From contig CM070874.1 of assembly GCA_036365515.1 (NCBI GenBank), positions 50,722,583 through 50,786,582 on the forward strand: a stretch of 64,000 nt of DNA, written 5' to 3'. Source of the DNA: Torymus aiolomorphi (taxonomy: Eukaryota; Arthropoda; Insecta; Hymenoptera; Torymidae). Under the pieces are notes generated by a model that made no database searches, was not told the DNA's origin, and was given only the letters and a program-made list of their open reading frames with translations. The position numbers were made by a program, and so were the translations under genes. How positions within the stretch are numbered: position 1 is the stretch's first letter; the number at the start of each line of letters is the position of its first letter. Shown here one piece after another: positions 43,387 to 53,921 of this stretch.

Positions 43387-44795
43387 TGTCACGGGGTGGA
43401 TTTTCGGGCTAAGGCACGTTTCACCTGCGTACCTTAGCGGTTCAATTCCATATCTCTCGGTTCAACTCCCGGAGATGTAATAGCCAGATTATGCAACGGA
43501 CGCTACAACGTCGTGCAATGTTTACCTAATCTGGTTACTTACCGTGCAACACGCAAGTCGAAGACTTGCGCTTTGTTTCTCACCAGTGACTCGAACTCTC
43601 CTCTCGTTCACTGGTTCGTGTGCCGGCTGCTCAGATGAAACGATATGTTTTCTCTTACGTAACGACCGCGGAGGCGGCGGGGAATGGGGAATGACTAGGT
43701 CGCGAAATAATAACTCGAGAGGTTAAATGTTAATAATAAAAGACTATTGTTTATTAAATAAAAGAAGTTGTGGTGTGATAATGGATCAGAAATATAAAAA
43801 AAATGAATTTAGGTTTGCGTATTCCCTATCTAAACGGTGCGCCAGCACGTTACCTCTGACGTCAGCTGCCTCGGAGACTGACGTCACGCTCGCGGTAATT
43901 TACTCCGCGCACGTGAGGTATAATACGCCTCACGTGTGCGGTACTCTACGCGCGCGCTCACCGAGTAAAGCGACGAAGTGTGAGAGCAGTCGCGATCGCC
44001 GCGCGACGCACACACGTATAAGTGTGAGAGAGAGGGTATACGGCGGGTTTACACATGTGCGCACCTGTTGTGCGCACTCACCGGCTTTTTCAAAGCCGGT
44101 GGTTTGACCTCGCGTTTGACCTTGATGAAGTGCGAGCCCGATGCCTACACTCTCTCCTCGCACTTGCTCTCACCGCACGAAAACGCCTACTCGAAGCCGA
44201 TGTCCAGGTACGACGAGCCTGGACAAGCGGTTACGCGGAGCTAATACGCGGCGCGGAAGAATGCGTGCACGCTTACCTTTTACCCAATTTAGCAACGGCT
44301 CAAGTAGTTGATCGGTCTCGGACGTGTCTGGTCTTACTTTCTGAGCAATATAAAAATCTTGATGCTGCGGTGGAGCGGACACGAAAAGTGCTATTACTTC
44401 CTCCAGACACTAAGTAGTTTGAGTGCGGAAGGTGATACTAGCCTGTCGCACTTGAACTTTGCACTTTAACGCGCGAAAACCGCAGAAGTACTTCAATACA
44501 CTATTTTTGTATATCACGAGCAAAACTCTCGTTATTCGCGCTCTGACACGGTACTTCTCTTCAAAAGAACGAACGAGTCTTCTTTTAATAACGGGCGAAA
44601 CAAGGTGGAGCGAAATGAAAAGCGGTTGCAGAATACCGTAGCGAACTATAAGATGGCCGTCGCCGGCTCGCCGCGGTCTGCTAGTCATCATGTCGATGCA
44701 GCTCAGATTCTGCATCGACGCGCCATCTCGCGTTCGCGCGCATGAGTTACTTCAACTACGGCTTATCTGCGACGTCGGTACGGCAGGCCGTGACA
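43387..44795 (-). repeat. Element A 3' LTR
   Basis: 1409 bp, near-identical to 52503-53911. Small open frames repeated in both LTRs (for example 126 and 120 codons) have no domain and follow from the duplication. Contains a CAAAGCC/GGCTTTG stem region (about 44089-44101). Confidence 0.95.
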
Positions 44796-44805
44796 CCCCC
44801 CACCC
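44796..44805 (-). promoter_or_regulatory. Element A polypurine tract
   Basis: On the minus strand GGGTGGGGGG lies directly before the 3' LTR start (TGTCACGG), the position for plus-strand priming. Confidence 0.7.
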
Positions 44806-44971
44806 AGATGTCACTTATCTCCTGATAAAGGACTCTGCAACTCAATCCGGCGTCGCTAATACCTGAAAAGGGCTAAGGTTCTAGGAATAATCAAGCGAAC
44901 GCGATTGTTATAGGGAAATAAAAAAACTTTATTAAAACAATAATAATAATAAAAAAAAATCTAATGCCCCT

Positions 44972-46084
44972 TCATCGGTCAAAATTTGTTTGACATTTTT
45001 GCCGATAATAGAAAGGGTTGAGCGGGTCGTGATTCGCGGCTCCAGGGCAGGTAGCTGGGTTGCGGACGTTGAGTTGCCCGCAAAAGAAGGACCGTCTTGG
45101 TTGTCTCGCCTCTCCGGGCAGACGCCGACGAGAGGAAAGAGCCCTTGGAGGCCCAGTTGAGTCCATTGGAGTGGACGCCCGATCTTGTTGGGGACCCCTC
45201 GATGGTCGTCTCCTGGAGCTACTCCTCTGGCGGCTTTTCGCTCTACTCGGACGGGGCTCTTTTACGGGTGTTATTACCCTACCAGGAGCAGGCCTCCTCC
45301 TACCCCTGGCTGCCTCCTCTTCTTCTGCCCTGGCCCTTGCGAGTTCGGCTTGGACCCGGGCCATCTCTTTTTCCTTGGACTCACGGAGGCGTCGAGCTTT
45401 TTCCAAGGCCTCGCGAGTTTCGCGAGCCTCGCGAGCTTTACTCGCGCTTCGCTGTCGGCGAAACTCGACTGCCGCCGCGAGCTCTTCTTTGCGGCCCAGG
45501 ACCAGGTTAAACCACTTTTTGGAGTGGACCCTCGCCCCTTCATAATCGTGGAAGTTATCCCACTCCCTCATGACGGCCTCTTCCTTTTCTCTAGCCAACT
45601 GGGATAGCTCTCGAGATGCTACCAAGTTGGCTTCGAGTTTCATCCAAGCGACCGACATGGGGGAGCGACCTGACAACTCACAGGATTCGCTATTCTCCGC
45701 AGGCTCCTCTACCTGCGGAGTATCGTGGGCGAGGCTCTCCTCACTGGCCCAACTCTTCCGTTTTTCTGACTCCACAGGCTCCACTACCTGTGGAGTCGAC
45801 GACTCCTCTTTGACTTCGCTACTCTGGCTAACTACCAAAGTAGTGACGTCTATCGCGGTCTTCGGTCGTCTTAGTATCGACCGCGTTGATGAAGGAACTA
45901 CTGGCTCCCCTGCCGGTAGTTCCTCTATAGTTACGGAGGATCCCTCCGTGACTCCTCCTAAAATGGCAGGTATTCCGGCACCTGGTATCATCCGGCCAGG
46001 TGTCGGAGGCAGCAGCTGCACCTGCGTCAGCAGCTGGCCTACCAGCTCGAGGAGCTGTTGCTGGTTCAGCTGTCCAAGACTCAT
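44972..46084 (-). CDS. Element A ORF3: coiled-coil protein with CX10CX5H tail
   Basis: 370 aa, intact, starting 26 bp after the integrase stop. Features: a Gln/Leu-rich start (MSLGQLNQQQLLELVGQLLT), a Glu/Pro/Ser-rich acidic region (~60-135), a long charged helix (about 155-265, EAREAR/EKARRLRESKEKEMARVQ) and a very basic Arg/Ser region (SRAKSRQRSSSRRRPSRGP). The C-terminal motif is CGQLNVRNPATCPGAANH, CX10CX5H. No signal peptide or transmembrane segment, so it is not an envelope gene. Element B has a protein of the same layout at the same place with the same C-terminal motif. Possibly a nucleic-acid-binding accessory protein; function unknown. Confidence 0.75.
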   Translation of the reverse strand: MSLGQLNQQQLLELVGQLLTQVQLLPPTPGRMIPGAGIPAILGGVTEGSSVTIEELPAGEPVVPSSTRSILRRPKTAIDVTTLVVSQSSEVKEESSTPQVVEPVESEKRKSWASEESLAHDTPQVEEPAENSESCELSGRSPMSVAWMKLEANLVASRELSQLAREKEEAVMREWDNFHDYEGARVHSKKWFNLVLGRKEELAAAVEFRRQRSASKAREARETREALEKARRLRESKEKEMARVQAELARARAEEEEAARGRRRPAPGRVITPVKEPRPSRAKSRQRSSSRRRPSRGPQQDRASTPMDSTGPPRALSSRRRLPGEARQPRRSFFCGQLNVRNPATCPGAANHDPLNPFYYRQKCQTNFDR

Positions 46085-46110
46085 CCTGCGGACAGAGGAG
46101 AAGATAGCGT

Positions 46111-47200
46111 TTATCCTCGGGAACCGTAGTTCGGATTCGCGCGTGTTCTCCGGGGGGACGTCGAGACGGGGTCGCAGGTTAGTACGCGATTCCGCGAACC
46201 TTTCGGTCGGCCACGAGGTCGTTTTAGGGGCTCGCTCGCAACAGGGACGGGGTTGGTTGGTGCAGGAGAAGTTTCGCCTGGCCTTCTCGTGACTATCGCT
46301 GTCTTTCTCGGCCTACCTCTCCCGCGAGCTTGCGTTGTCACGCCAACCTCGTCCTGATCTTGCCCAGCGCCCGCTGGCGGCTGGATTCTCGCAAGTGGCG
46401 GGTCGCTCTTCGCCGTTTCTTCTTCTTCTCCTGGTGGTCGGGCGATATCATCCTCTCCTTCAGTTATATCGCGCTCCTGTGTTTCCTCGTTATCCTCGAG
46501 CTCTTCTCCAGCGAAGCATGGCTTCAAGTGTTCTGCATGGACCAGGCCTTCAACATCTCCTTCCTGATCCACCAGTTTGTACGTGTTGGGCCCTTTCTTC
46601 TCCAAAATCTCATAAGGGCCAACGTATTTCGGTGCCAACTTCGCCATCACTCCTTGAGCTGCCGAGGATAACACGCGATTCTTCTTCCACACGCGATCTC
46701 CGACCTCGAACTTCGGTTCTCTCCGCCTGGCATCATATATCTCAGCATGCCTCTCTTGTTCTTCTCTTGAATGGAGACCAGCATCATCTAGCATATTGCC
46801 GAGATTTCTCATTCTTTCTAACCAGGCGTCTTCGTCCTCTTGAATAACAGTCTCTTCGACTACCTGATCTTGTTCCCTCCTCTTAGTCCCGGGAGGCACT
46901 GGCTCCCTGCCATAATTTAACATGGCCGGTGACTTACCAGTGGCACTATGAGGTGTGTTATTTAGCGCGAACATCAGTTCAGGTAGCTTCTCGTCCCAAG
47001 TATTATGGTTCCCTTCCACAAATGCCATAATACTGGTCTTGAGGATTCTATTCACTCTCTCCACCGGATTTGCTTGAGGATGGTAAGGGGGAGTAAGAGA
47101 GTGGTGAACTCCTATTTCGGCCAGGTATTGGTCTATTACCTGGTTCTTAAATTCGGTTCCGTTGTCGGAAAGGAAGACTTGCCATATCGTAAGACTATCC
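46111..47200 (-). pseudogene. Element A integrase, C-terminal two-thirds
   Basis: After a frame break near 47180 it carries VFLSDNGTEF (second catalytic Asp, ~47160) and HPQANPVERVNR (catalytic Glu, ~47060). The open frame from Met 47064 to 46111 (317 aa) covers the rest: …KLPELMFALNNTPHSATG…, a GPY/F-type module (LAPKYVGPYEILEKKGPNTY) and an acidic then basic tail with AT-hook-like RGRPRK and RPRGRPKGSR. The tail may influence target choice. Confidence 0.8.
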
Positions 47201-47957
47201 TATTCTTCAGTTCTTTTCGAATAGTCTTGCCGTTGGCTTTCCGGATAGGGATACACTCTACCCATCGAGTAAATAAATTCTGGAAGACCAATATATACTC
47301 GAATCCGGCTTTGCTTCTGATTAAAGGACCCATTATATCCGCCGCGACGACTTTCCAAGGCCTATGAATAACTCGCCGCCTCATCAAACTGAGGGGTGGA
47401 CTTTGTTCTACCTTGCACTGCTGGCATATGAAACATGTTCTGACATGTTCCTTTACTAACTTGTAGTATCTCGGCCAGTAATAATATCGGGATACTCTCG
47501 CGAAGGTCTTTTCCCTTCCGAGATGTCCAGCAGTAGGGTCGTTGTGACATTCCAAGAGAACTTTCTTCCTTTCCTCCTCAGGAACTACCAGTTTTCATGC
47601 AACGTCATCTACGCCTAAATCCTCCTCGATATCTTGATTTGGACGATACATGTATAGCTGGCCGCCTAATACTTTCCACCTAGGATAAGTATTAGGTTCT
47701 TCTAATACCTTTTTCTGCCAGCCGAGGTACCACTCGTCTTTCGTGGTTACTGCCTACGAGACGGCGCCTACGACTGGTTGTTCTTCGTCCTCGTCTTCTT
47801 CATACATTCTCGATAATGCATCCGGCACGCAGTTGAGACTCCCTTTGCGATACTCAACTTCAAAGTTGTGCATCTGCAGCCTAAGCGACCATCTTGCTAG
47901 TCTACCTGTCGGGCTACGCAGTGACCGAATCCAACGCAGACTGCTATGGTCGGTCAC
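47180..47957 (-). pseudogene. Element A RNase H end and integrase N-terminal region, with stops
   Basis: RNase H C-terminal half (TDHSSLRWIRSLRSPTGRLA, …GSLNCVPDALSRMYEE…), an in-frame stop near 47755, a linker, a TGA near 47596, then the integrase zinc domain (GHLGREKTF…, CFICQQC) and first catalytic Asp (AADIMGPL). The reading frame is lost near 47180. Confidence 0.8.
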
Positions 47958-49789
47958 TACGAGGAAATTATATCCCTCTGCGTATGGAACAATACGGCCC
48001 CCAAACCAGAGTCACTTGCGTCAGTTTGTATGACAAAGCGCGAAGCGAAGTCCGAACGGTGTAAGACCGGAGCTGAGGCTATGAGTGCCTTGATGTGGTT
48101 GAAGGCTTGTTGTTGTTCCTCTTCCCACACGTACCTGAAGTTTTTCTTCGTTAGGCGTGTGAGAGGGTCGGCGATCATGGCAAAATCGGGAAGAAACTTC
48201 CGATACCACGATGCCATACCGAGGAATCGCCTTAACTGTTTTAGGTTCTTAGGCGCAGGGTATTGCATAACCGGAGCTATCTTATCTGGGTCTGGTCTAA
48301 ACCCATCTCGGTTAACGAGAACACCAAGATATTTTACCTCAGATCTACCAAATACGCTCTTCTCTCGGTTGATCGTGAGGCCTGCCTCATTGATTCTTGC
48401 CAATTCGCGTTCTAACTTCGCTAGATGCTCTTCAAAAGTCTCTGTTACGATGATGATGTCATCTAAATAAGAGAACGCGTATGGCTCTAGTTCGGGCTCT
48501 ATGACTCTGTCAATCATGCGCTGAAAGGTGGCTCCTGCGTTCGACAATCCGTATGGCATTCTTTTAAATTGAAATAACCCCAGACCGGGTATTGAGAATG
48601 CCGTAATCTCCCGCGATTCTTCTTTCAAAGGGATTTGATGGTATGCGCTGCTCAGATCTAAGGTTGATATATAACGAGCGGCTTGGAGCTTCCGTAGGAT
48701 CTGATCCATATTTGGCAGCGGATACGCATTTCCCTTTGCGGCGGCATTCACCTTTCTCATGTCGATCACCATACGATGTTTATTGCCAGCTTTCGGCACC
48801 ATGAAAGCAGGACTGGCCCAGGGGCTCGACGAAGGCTCGATCAATCCGGCTGCAACCATCTCTCGAACTTGTCGATGCATTTCCTCTTCCAATTTTCTGG
48901 AAATAGGGTATTGTTTCTGCCGGATTGGTCGAGTTTTGCCAACGTCTATCTCGTGTTCGGCATAATTAGTGCAGCCGAGTGGAGCGTCTGCTGCTGGTAG
49001 TACTCTTGCTAAAAGAGCTTGTAAGCGCTGGTGTTCTTCCAGCGTAATATCGGCGAGACCCGCTGAAGAAGCTTTCATCGTGTCGATGGAGGCGATCCTG
49101 ATCTGTGTTGGATCATTTGGATCTGACGAAGAGACACAGGCTAATTCCAGTCCTACACTCTGACCGGATTTTCCCACTATCAGCCTGTTCTCTACGGGGT
49201 CGTGCGTTGTCTCAAATGCGCGGACGAAATTGGAACCGACATAACAGTCAAATTCCAGTTCTGGTATTATTGAAACCAGTATGTCTCGTTTGACCCCGCC
49301 CAACTCGAACGGGAGTTCCACATGTCCCGTTACGCGGAGCAGGTTGTTGCCAGCACCTCTGGCGCCTGCTCCCATAGCTGGCCGGAACGTACGTCCGCAT
49401 TCGGTAGCTAGTTGCAGTCCTAACGATCCCATCACCGTTCTCGAGGCTCCAGTATCGTATAGTGCCCGAATGCGGAACCCTCCGATCCCCACCTGTGCCC
49501 ACCAACGCAGCTCGTCGGATTGTACAGGAATTTGATTGGAGCTAGGTTCTAGCTCCTTCACGAAGTCGTTCCGTTGTCCGACTTTCTCTTCGTCTGGACA
49601 TTGTTCAGCCTTGACCTGACTGGCAGCTGCCACCAGGTCGGTTGGTATCTCGTCTTTCTTCCTCGACTCTTTCTGGGCCTCTAGAGTGGTCTCGGCGGAT
49701 TTGGACCCATTCAATCTCGCTGGTTCTCGTTTCCCGAACAGTCGGGGCAAAACGAGCGATGGTAACCTATTTTGCCGCAGCCCCAACAC
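47957..49789 (-). CDS. pol: Element A pol: protease and reverse transcriptase (C-terminally truncated)
   Basis: 610 codons, overlapping the end of gag by 79 nt in the -1 frame, so a -1 ribosomal frameshift is the likely means of expression. The aspartic protease active site is DTGA (residues 112-115, ALYDTGASRTVMGS). RT fingers/palm are intact: …ISTLDLSSAYHQIPL…, MPYGLSNAGATFQR, catalytic YLDD (441-444). RNase H begins (QTDASDSGLGAVLF, Asp590), but the frame then falls into a deletion: sequence coding the central RNase H part is missing and the ORF ends about eight codons later. PR-RT could still be translated. Confidence 0.9.
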   Translation of the reverse strand: MLGLRQNRLPSLVLPRLFGKREPARLNGSKSAETTLEAQKESRKKDEIPTDLVAAASQVKAEQCPDEEKVGQRNDFVKELEPSSNQIPVQSDELRWWAQVGIGGFRIRALYDTGASRTVMGSLGLQLATECGRTFRPAMGAGARGAGNNLLRVTGHVELPFELGGVKRDILVSIIPELEFDCYVGSNFVRAFETTHDPVENRLIVGKSGQSVGLELACVSSSDPNDPTQIRIASIDTMKASSAGLADITLEEHQRLQALLARVLPAADAPLGCTNYAEHEIDVGKTRPIRQKQYPISRKLEEEMHRQVREMVAAGLIEPSSSPWASPAFMVPKAGNKHRMVIDMRKVNAAAKGNAYPLPNMDQILRKLQAARYISTLDLSSAYHQIPLKEESREITAFSIPGLGLFQFKRMPYGLSNAGATFQRMIDRVIEPELEPYAFSYLDDIIIVTETFEEHLAKLERELARINEAGLTINREKSVFGRSEVKYLGVLVNRDGFRPDPDKIAPVMQYPAPKNLKQLRRFLGMASWYRKFLPDFAMIADPLTRLTKKNFRYVWEEEQQQAFNHIKALIASAPVLHRSDFASRFVIQTDASDSGLGAVLFHTQRDIISS

Positions 49790-51612
49790 GTTATGGGTCC
49801 GGCCGGTTTGTTGCTCTTACGCTCGGGTCCTCCGCTGGTATCGCTCTTCTTACCGTCACCGGTTAATGTTCGGTTCTCTTTCTCTTTCCCTCTAGGGGTG
49901 TTCGCCGGTGACGGTTTGTGTTTTTCGTGGCGATTTTCACCTTTCTTCCTTGGGTTGTGGCCGGATGTACGAGCGTTTTGTTTGCTGCGTAACTCGTTCA
50001 GTCCGGCCTCTAATCTCGATATAGCGTTCAGTATCGACTGATCCGCCAAGGTTTCTTTGCCTGCGAGGCCATTGTACTCTCCAGAGTTCTCTCCGGAGAT
50101 TTTTGGCTTCGCAGGTTTCACACTCCTTGACTTATAGGCTGCTTCAGGCAACATAGTCAATTCCGGAGGCTGTGGAGGGCGGAAGGTTTTCTCCATATCG
50201 AGAGTTAGTTCGGCTTCCCTCGCCATCTCTTGTAACTCGTCGATATCTTTGAAGTCGGCTCTCCTCACCAACCTTTGGAGTCCCGGCCTCAAGTTTCGAT
50301 GGAGCATATCAAGTTGCGTTTCTAAGTTCGGTATCGACTCCATTTTTCTTATAATAACCAGGAGGCAGGTTATGTAATCTCTCGCGAGTTCATCTTCTCC
50401 CTGTGTCCTGGCGATTGCTTCCATCAATAAGCGTTGTTGGTAACCTCTTCCGGTTCCGTACCAATGCCGAGCTGCTGAACAGAAGTCTGACCATGTGTTC
50501 CACTTGTGTTTTTCTACCTGGAACCACATGGCTGCCACGCCTTTTAGTAGTTCCGGCAAGGCCTGGAATACCTCTGCTTCGGACAGGCTAGTCGATCCGC
50601 GGCACGCTTCTACTTTCTCCAGGAAAGCTTCTATGCCCTGGCCTCTATCGCCAGAGAACGACACGTTCCACTTCCTCACTGTAAGTCCGACGTCAACAAT
50701 GGGGAAGGTTCGCCTTCTTAACGACGAATCTTCGACTCCACTGGCGCCGAGGTTCTCGGAGGTTTCATTCCTCGAGAATCCTCCCCCCTCCCCCCAGGTT
50801 CTGCCACGGTTGCCTAATAGTGGCTGGGTCCTATGACCTAAATGCGCCTGGGGGGTCGATGCTTCGTCCCGATTCGGATCGACGGGGTACTGACACGTGT
50901 ATGTGTCTTGTAAGCGCACGTGTTCCTTCCGTAGTCTGGTCCGGTCGTCTTCCATCCTGGTGCTAGAAGCTGCTCCTTGCGTCGCGCCGTTTGCACGCAA
51001 GGTTTTGTTTTCCTGCATCATGTTACCGCAGAACTCTAAAAATGCTTCTGGCACCAGAAACTTCATGCCGGATGCGGATGTCATCGCCGCCATCGGCTCG
51101 GAAAACTGTGCCAGCGTCGTGTCGTCTACCTCAGAACTCTGGTTTATTAAGTTGCCAGAGTCCTGTTGGCTCGGTTTTTCTGTGGATTTTCCGCCTGTTA
51201 GTTCTTTTTCTGTCCTCTGTGGCGGCGCGGTTTCTTTTATTGCCAACCTTGTTGCCTCCAGGTTGGCTTTTGTCGCATCGTCCTCTGCCAGCATGGTTAA
51301 CGGGTGTGGTTCGTCCATGGATTCCCCCGTTATGTTCTCCCATGCTGGTGGAAGGTCTTCCGTGCTGTGTTCTTGAATGAACCTGGTCCGGAGGTTTTCT
51401 CTCTTTATGAGCAGGGAATATTCATCCTGCCCTTCTTCCATTTGAAAATCCTTCGGTTCGTATATTCCAAGCAGCCACTGCGACATCCTGTTCATCTTTA
51501 TAAATTTGGAGCCGCTGGTTTTTAAATTCAGTGTCTGTAGATGATCGTCTACTTCTTTTGCTGTCAAACATTGGCACCGATTTCCGATGGCTTCCTCTAT
51601 ATTCTGCGCCAT
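49711..51612 (-). CDS. gag: Element A Gag polyprotein
   Basis: 633 aa, intact. Starts MAQNIEEAIGNRCQ. The capsid-like core lies in the middle (…VRKWNVSFSGDRGQGIEAFL…, …LPELLKGVAAMWFQVEKHKW…, …RQWYG-type / RDYITCLLVIIRKM…, LHRNLRPGLQRLV), typical of Ty3/Gypsy retrotransposon Gag. A lysine-rich region and a zinc knuckle C609-X2-C612-X5-H618-X3-C622 follow; the histidine is displaced by one from the usual CX2CX4HX4C spacing. It ends within the pol overlap. Confidence 0.9.
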   Translation of the reverse strand: MAQNIEEAIGNRCQCLTAKEVDDHLQTLNLKTSGSKFIKMNRMSQWLLGIYEPKDFQMEEGQDEYSLLIKRENLRTRFIQEHSTEDLPPAWENITGESMDEPHPLTMLAEDDATKANLEATRLAIKETAPPQRTEKELTGGKSTEKPSQQDSGNLINQSSEVDDTTLAQFSEPMAAMTSASGMKFLVPEAFLEFCGNMMQENKTLRANGATQGAASSTRMEDDRTRLRKEHVRLQDTYTCQYPVDPNRDEASTPQAHLGHRTQPLLGNRGRTWGEGGGFSRNETSENLGASGVEDSSLRRRTFPIVDVGLTVRKWNVSFSGDRGQGIEAFLEKVEACRGSTSLSEAEVFQALPELLKGVAAMWFQVEKHKWNTWSDFCSAARHWYGTGRGYQQRLLMEAIARTQGEDELARDYITCLLVIIRKMESIPNLETQLDMLHRNLRPGLQRLVRRADFKDIDELQEMAREAELTLDMEKTFRPPQPPELTMLPEAAYKSRSVKPAKPKISGENSGEYNGLAGKETLADQSILNAISRLEAGLNELRSKQNARTSGHNPRKKGENRHEKHKPSPANTPRGKEKENRTLTGDGKKSDTSGGPERKSNKPAGPITCWGCGKIGYHRSFCPDCSGNENQRD

Positions 51613-52490
51613 TTTGAATTCTTGTTTCGCTTGTAGTCTTCTTTACACGCGCTTGAATGTATATTTGAGAGTGTGGTTGTGTGTGCGGTTTCTATTTAAG
51701 GGATCGTTCCCTAAGGCGCACCTCTTAATTTACAAATCAATAAATAAATATATATAAATAATTTATAATATATTATAGTTCTACCTAACCTCCACACTCT
51801 GAATTTCACTTCGAGTTGCAGAGGGTTAGATACCAGTCGCTCGGTTTCAAAACGCCCTGGCTGGTTTTCTTTTTAATTTGCCAGTAATTGGTGCTTCGAT
51901 CCCGATTTAGCACGAATTACTGGTTTGTCACTGTTTTTCAGCTGTTTTACAATTTTTACTCTGTAAAAAAAATTAAATGCCAGCCAGGTCACCGCGGGTT
52001 CGAATCTAGCCCTCAGTTCGATTCTTTGTCTCTGGTTCGAATCCCCTGAGGGTATTATCTATACTAGCCTCCACTAGGCTAGCAACTGGTATCGATTGAA
52101 CGCTCGTCACAAATTTAGTCGAGTGTTCAATCCCCTGATGCTTCTCTTCACAAATTTTTATTATTGTTTAAACAAATTATAATTATTGTTTAAACAAACA
52201 AAAGTTTCGCTCGCAATTTAATTTCGCCTAGGCGCACCGTATCTGACTATTTGACATGATAATCTATAAAAAAAGCAACTTTGTAACCTACAGCAATTTA
52301 TCTTGATTTTTCTCAAAAACCTTCGAACTTCTACCCCCAGAGGGTTTGCTGTAGGTTGGTTGTTGTACTTTAGTCACTTCCTAACTAAATATCTAAAAAA
52401 AATCGGAAAAACGCAAAAAGAAATTTTTGGGATTCGAACTTTGCTCCTTCGAAGTCAAAATTTCGCGATATTCCCAAGCACACACACGTT
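51613..52490 (-). other. Element A 5' leader (untranslated)
   Basis: About 880 nt between the primer-binding site and gag. AT-rich, no long conserved frame. A 97-codon frame on the opposite strand at 52303-52596 is not supported. Confidence 0.7.
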
Positions 52491-52500
52491 TAGGGCGCCA
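52485..52500 (-). promoter_or_regulatory. Element A primer-binding site
   Basis: Two nucleotides inside the 5' LTR, the minus strand reads TGGCGCCCTAAACG. TGGCGCC complements a tRNA 3' end of the Lys-like ...GGCGCCA class; complementarity beyond about nine bases is imperfect. Confidence 0.65.
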
Positions 52501-52502
52501 GT

Positions 52503-53911
52503 TGTCACGGGGTGGATTTTCGGGCTAATGCACGTTTCACCTGCGTACCTTAGCGGTTCAATTCCATATCTCTCGGTTCAACTCCCGGAGATGTAATAGC
52601 CAGATTATGCAACGGACGCTACAACGTCGTGCAATGTTCACCTAATCTGGTTACTTACCGTGCAACACGCAAGTCGAAGACTTGCGCTTTGTTTCTCACC
52701 AGTGACTCGAACTCTCCTCTCGTTCACTGGTTCGTGTGCCGGCTGCTCAGATGAAACGATACGTTTTCTCTTACGTAACGACCGCGGAGGCGGCGGGGAA
52801 TGGGGAATGACTAGGTCGCGAAATAATAACTCGAGAGGTTAAATGTTAATAATAAAAGACTATTGTTTATTAAATAAAAGAAGTTGTGGTGTGATAATGG
52901 ATCAGAAATATAAAAGAAATGAATTTAGGTTTGCGTATTCCCTATTTAAACGGTGCGCCAGCACGTTACCTCTGACGTCAGCTGCCTCGGAGACTGACGT
53001 CACGCTCGCAGTAATTTACGCCGCGCACGTGAGGTATAATACGCCTCACGTGTGCGGTACTCTACGCTCGCGTTCATCGAGTAAAGCGACAAAGTGTGAG
53101 AGCAGTCGCGATCGCCGCGCGACGCACACACGTATAAGTGTGAGAGAGAGGGTATACGGCGGGTTTACACATGTGCGCACCTGTTGTGCGCACTCACCGG
53201 CTTTTTCAAAGCCGGTGGTTTGACCTCGCGTTTGACCTTGATGAAGTGCGAGCCCGATGCCTACACTCTCTCCTCGCACTTGCTCTCACCGCACGAAAAC
53301 GCCTACTCGAAGCCGATGTCCAGGTACGACGAGCCTGGACAAGCGGTTACGCGGAGCTAATACGCGGCGCGGAAGAATGCGTGCACGCTTACCTTTTACC
53401 CAATTTAGCAACGGCTCAAGTAGTTGATCAGTCTCGGACGTGTCTGGTCTTACTTCCTGAGCAATATAAAAATCTTGATGTTGCGATGGAGCGGACACGA
53501 AAAGTGCTATTACTTCCTCCAGACACTAAGTAGTTTGAGTGCGGAAAGTGATACTAGCCTGTCGCACTTGAACTTTGCACTTTAACGCGCGAAAACCGGA
53601 GAAATACTTCAATACACTATTTTTGTATATCACGAGCAAAACTCTCGTGATTCGCGCTCTGACACGGTACTTCTCTTCAAAAGAACGAACGAGTCTTCTT
53701 TTAATAACGGGCGAAACAAGGTGGAGCGAAACGAAAAGCGGTTGCAGAATACCGTAGCGAACTATAAGATGGCCGTCGCCGGCTCGCCGCGGTCTGCTAG
53801 TCATCACGTCGATGTAGCTCAGATTCTGCATCGACGCGTCATCTCGCGTTCGCGCGCATGAGTTACTTCAACTACGGCTTATCCGCGACGTCGGTACGGC
53901 AGGCCGTGACA
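52503..53911 (-). repeat. Element A 5' LTR
   Basis: 1409 bp, partner of 43387-44795. Immediately followed by ATATATATAT (53912-53921) and the LTR of element B. Confidence 0.95.
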
Positions 53912-53921
53912 ATATATATAT

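Larger units (their letters stand above)
43387..53911 (-). mobile_element. LTR retrotransposon A (Ty3/Gypsy type) with extra ORF3
   Basis: Two 1409-bp direct repeats beginning TGTCACGG and ending CCGTGACA. ATATAT flanks on both sides. Internal genes on the minus strand: gag, protease-RT, RNase H/integrase pieces, ORF3. RT and integrase order (PR-RT-RH-INT) is Ty3/Gypsy. By eye the LTRs differ at about two dozen positions (~98% identity). Defective because of a deletion in RNase H and other breaks. Confidence 0.95.

Noticed and set aside
43544..44417. LTR open frames (60, 126 and 120 codons), also at 52660-53533
   Set aside because: Present only because the LTR is duplicated. No domain; substitutions between copies are not biased to silent sites.
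45060..45607. Several long + strand frames opposite ORF3 of element A
   Set aside because: GC-rich antisense shadows; ORF3 has the conserved tail and position.
44972..46084. Envelope gene in element A
   Set aside because: No signal peptide, transmembrane helix, furin-like site or fusion peptide. The protein is a charged coiled coil.
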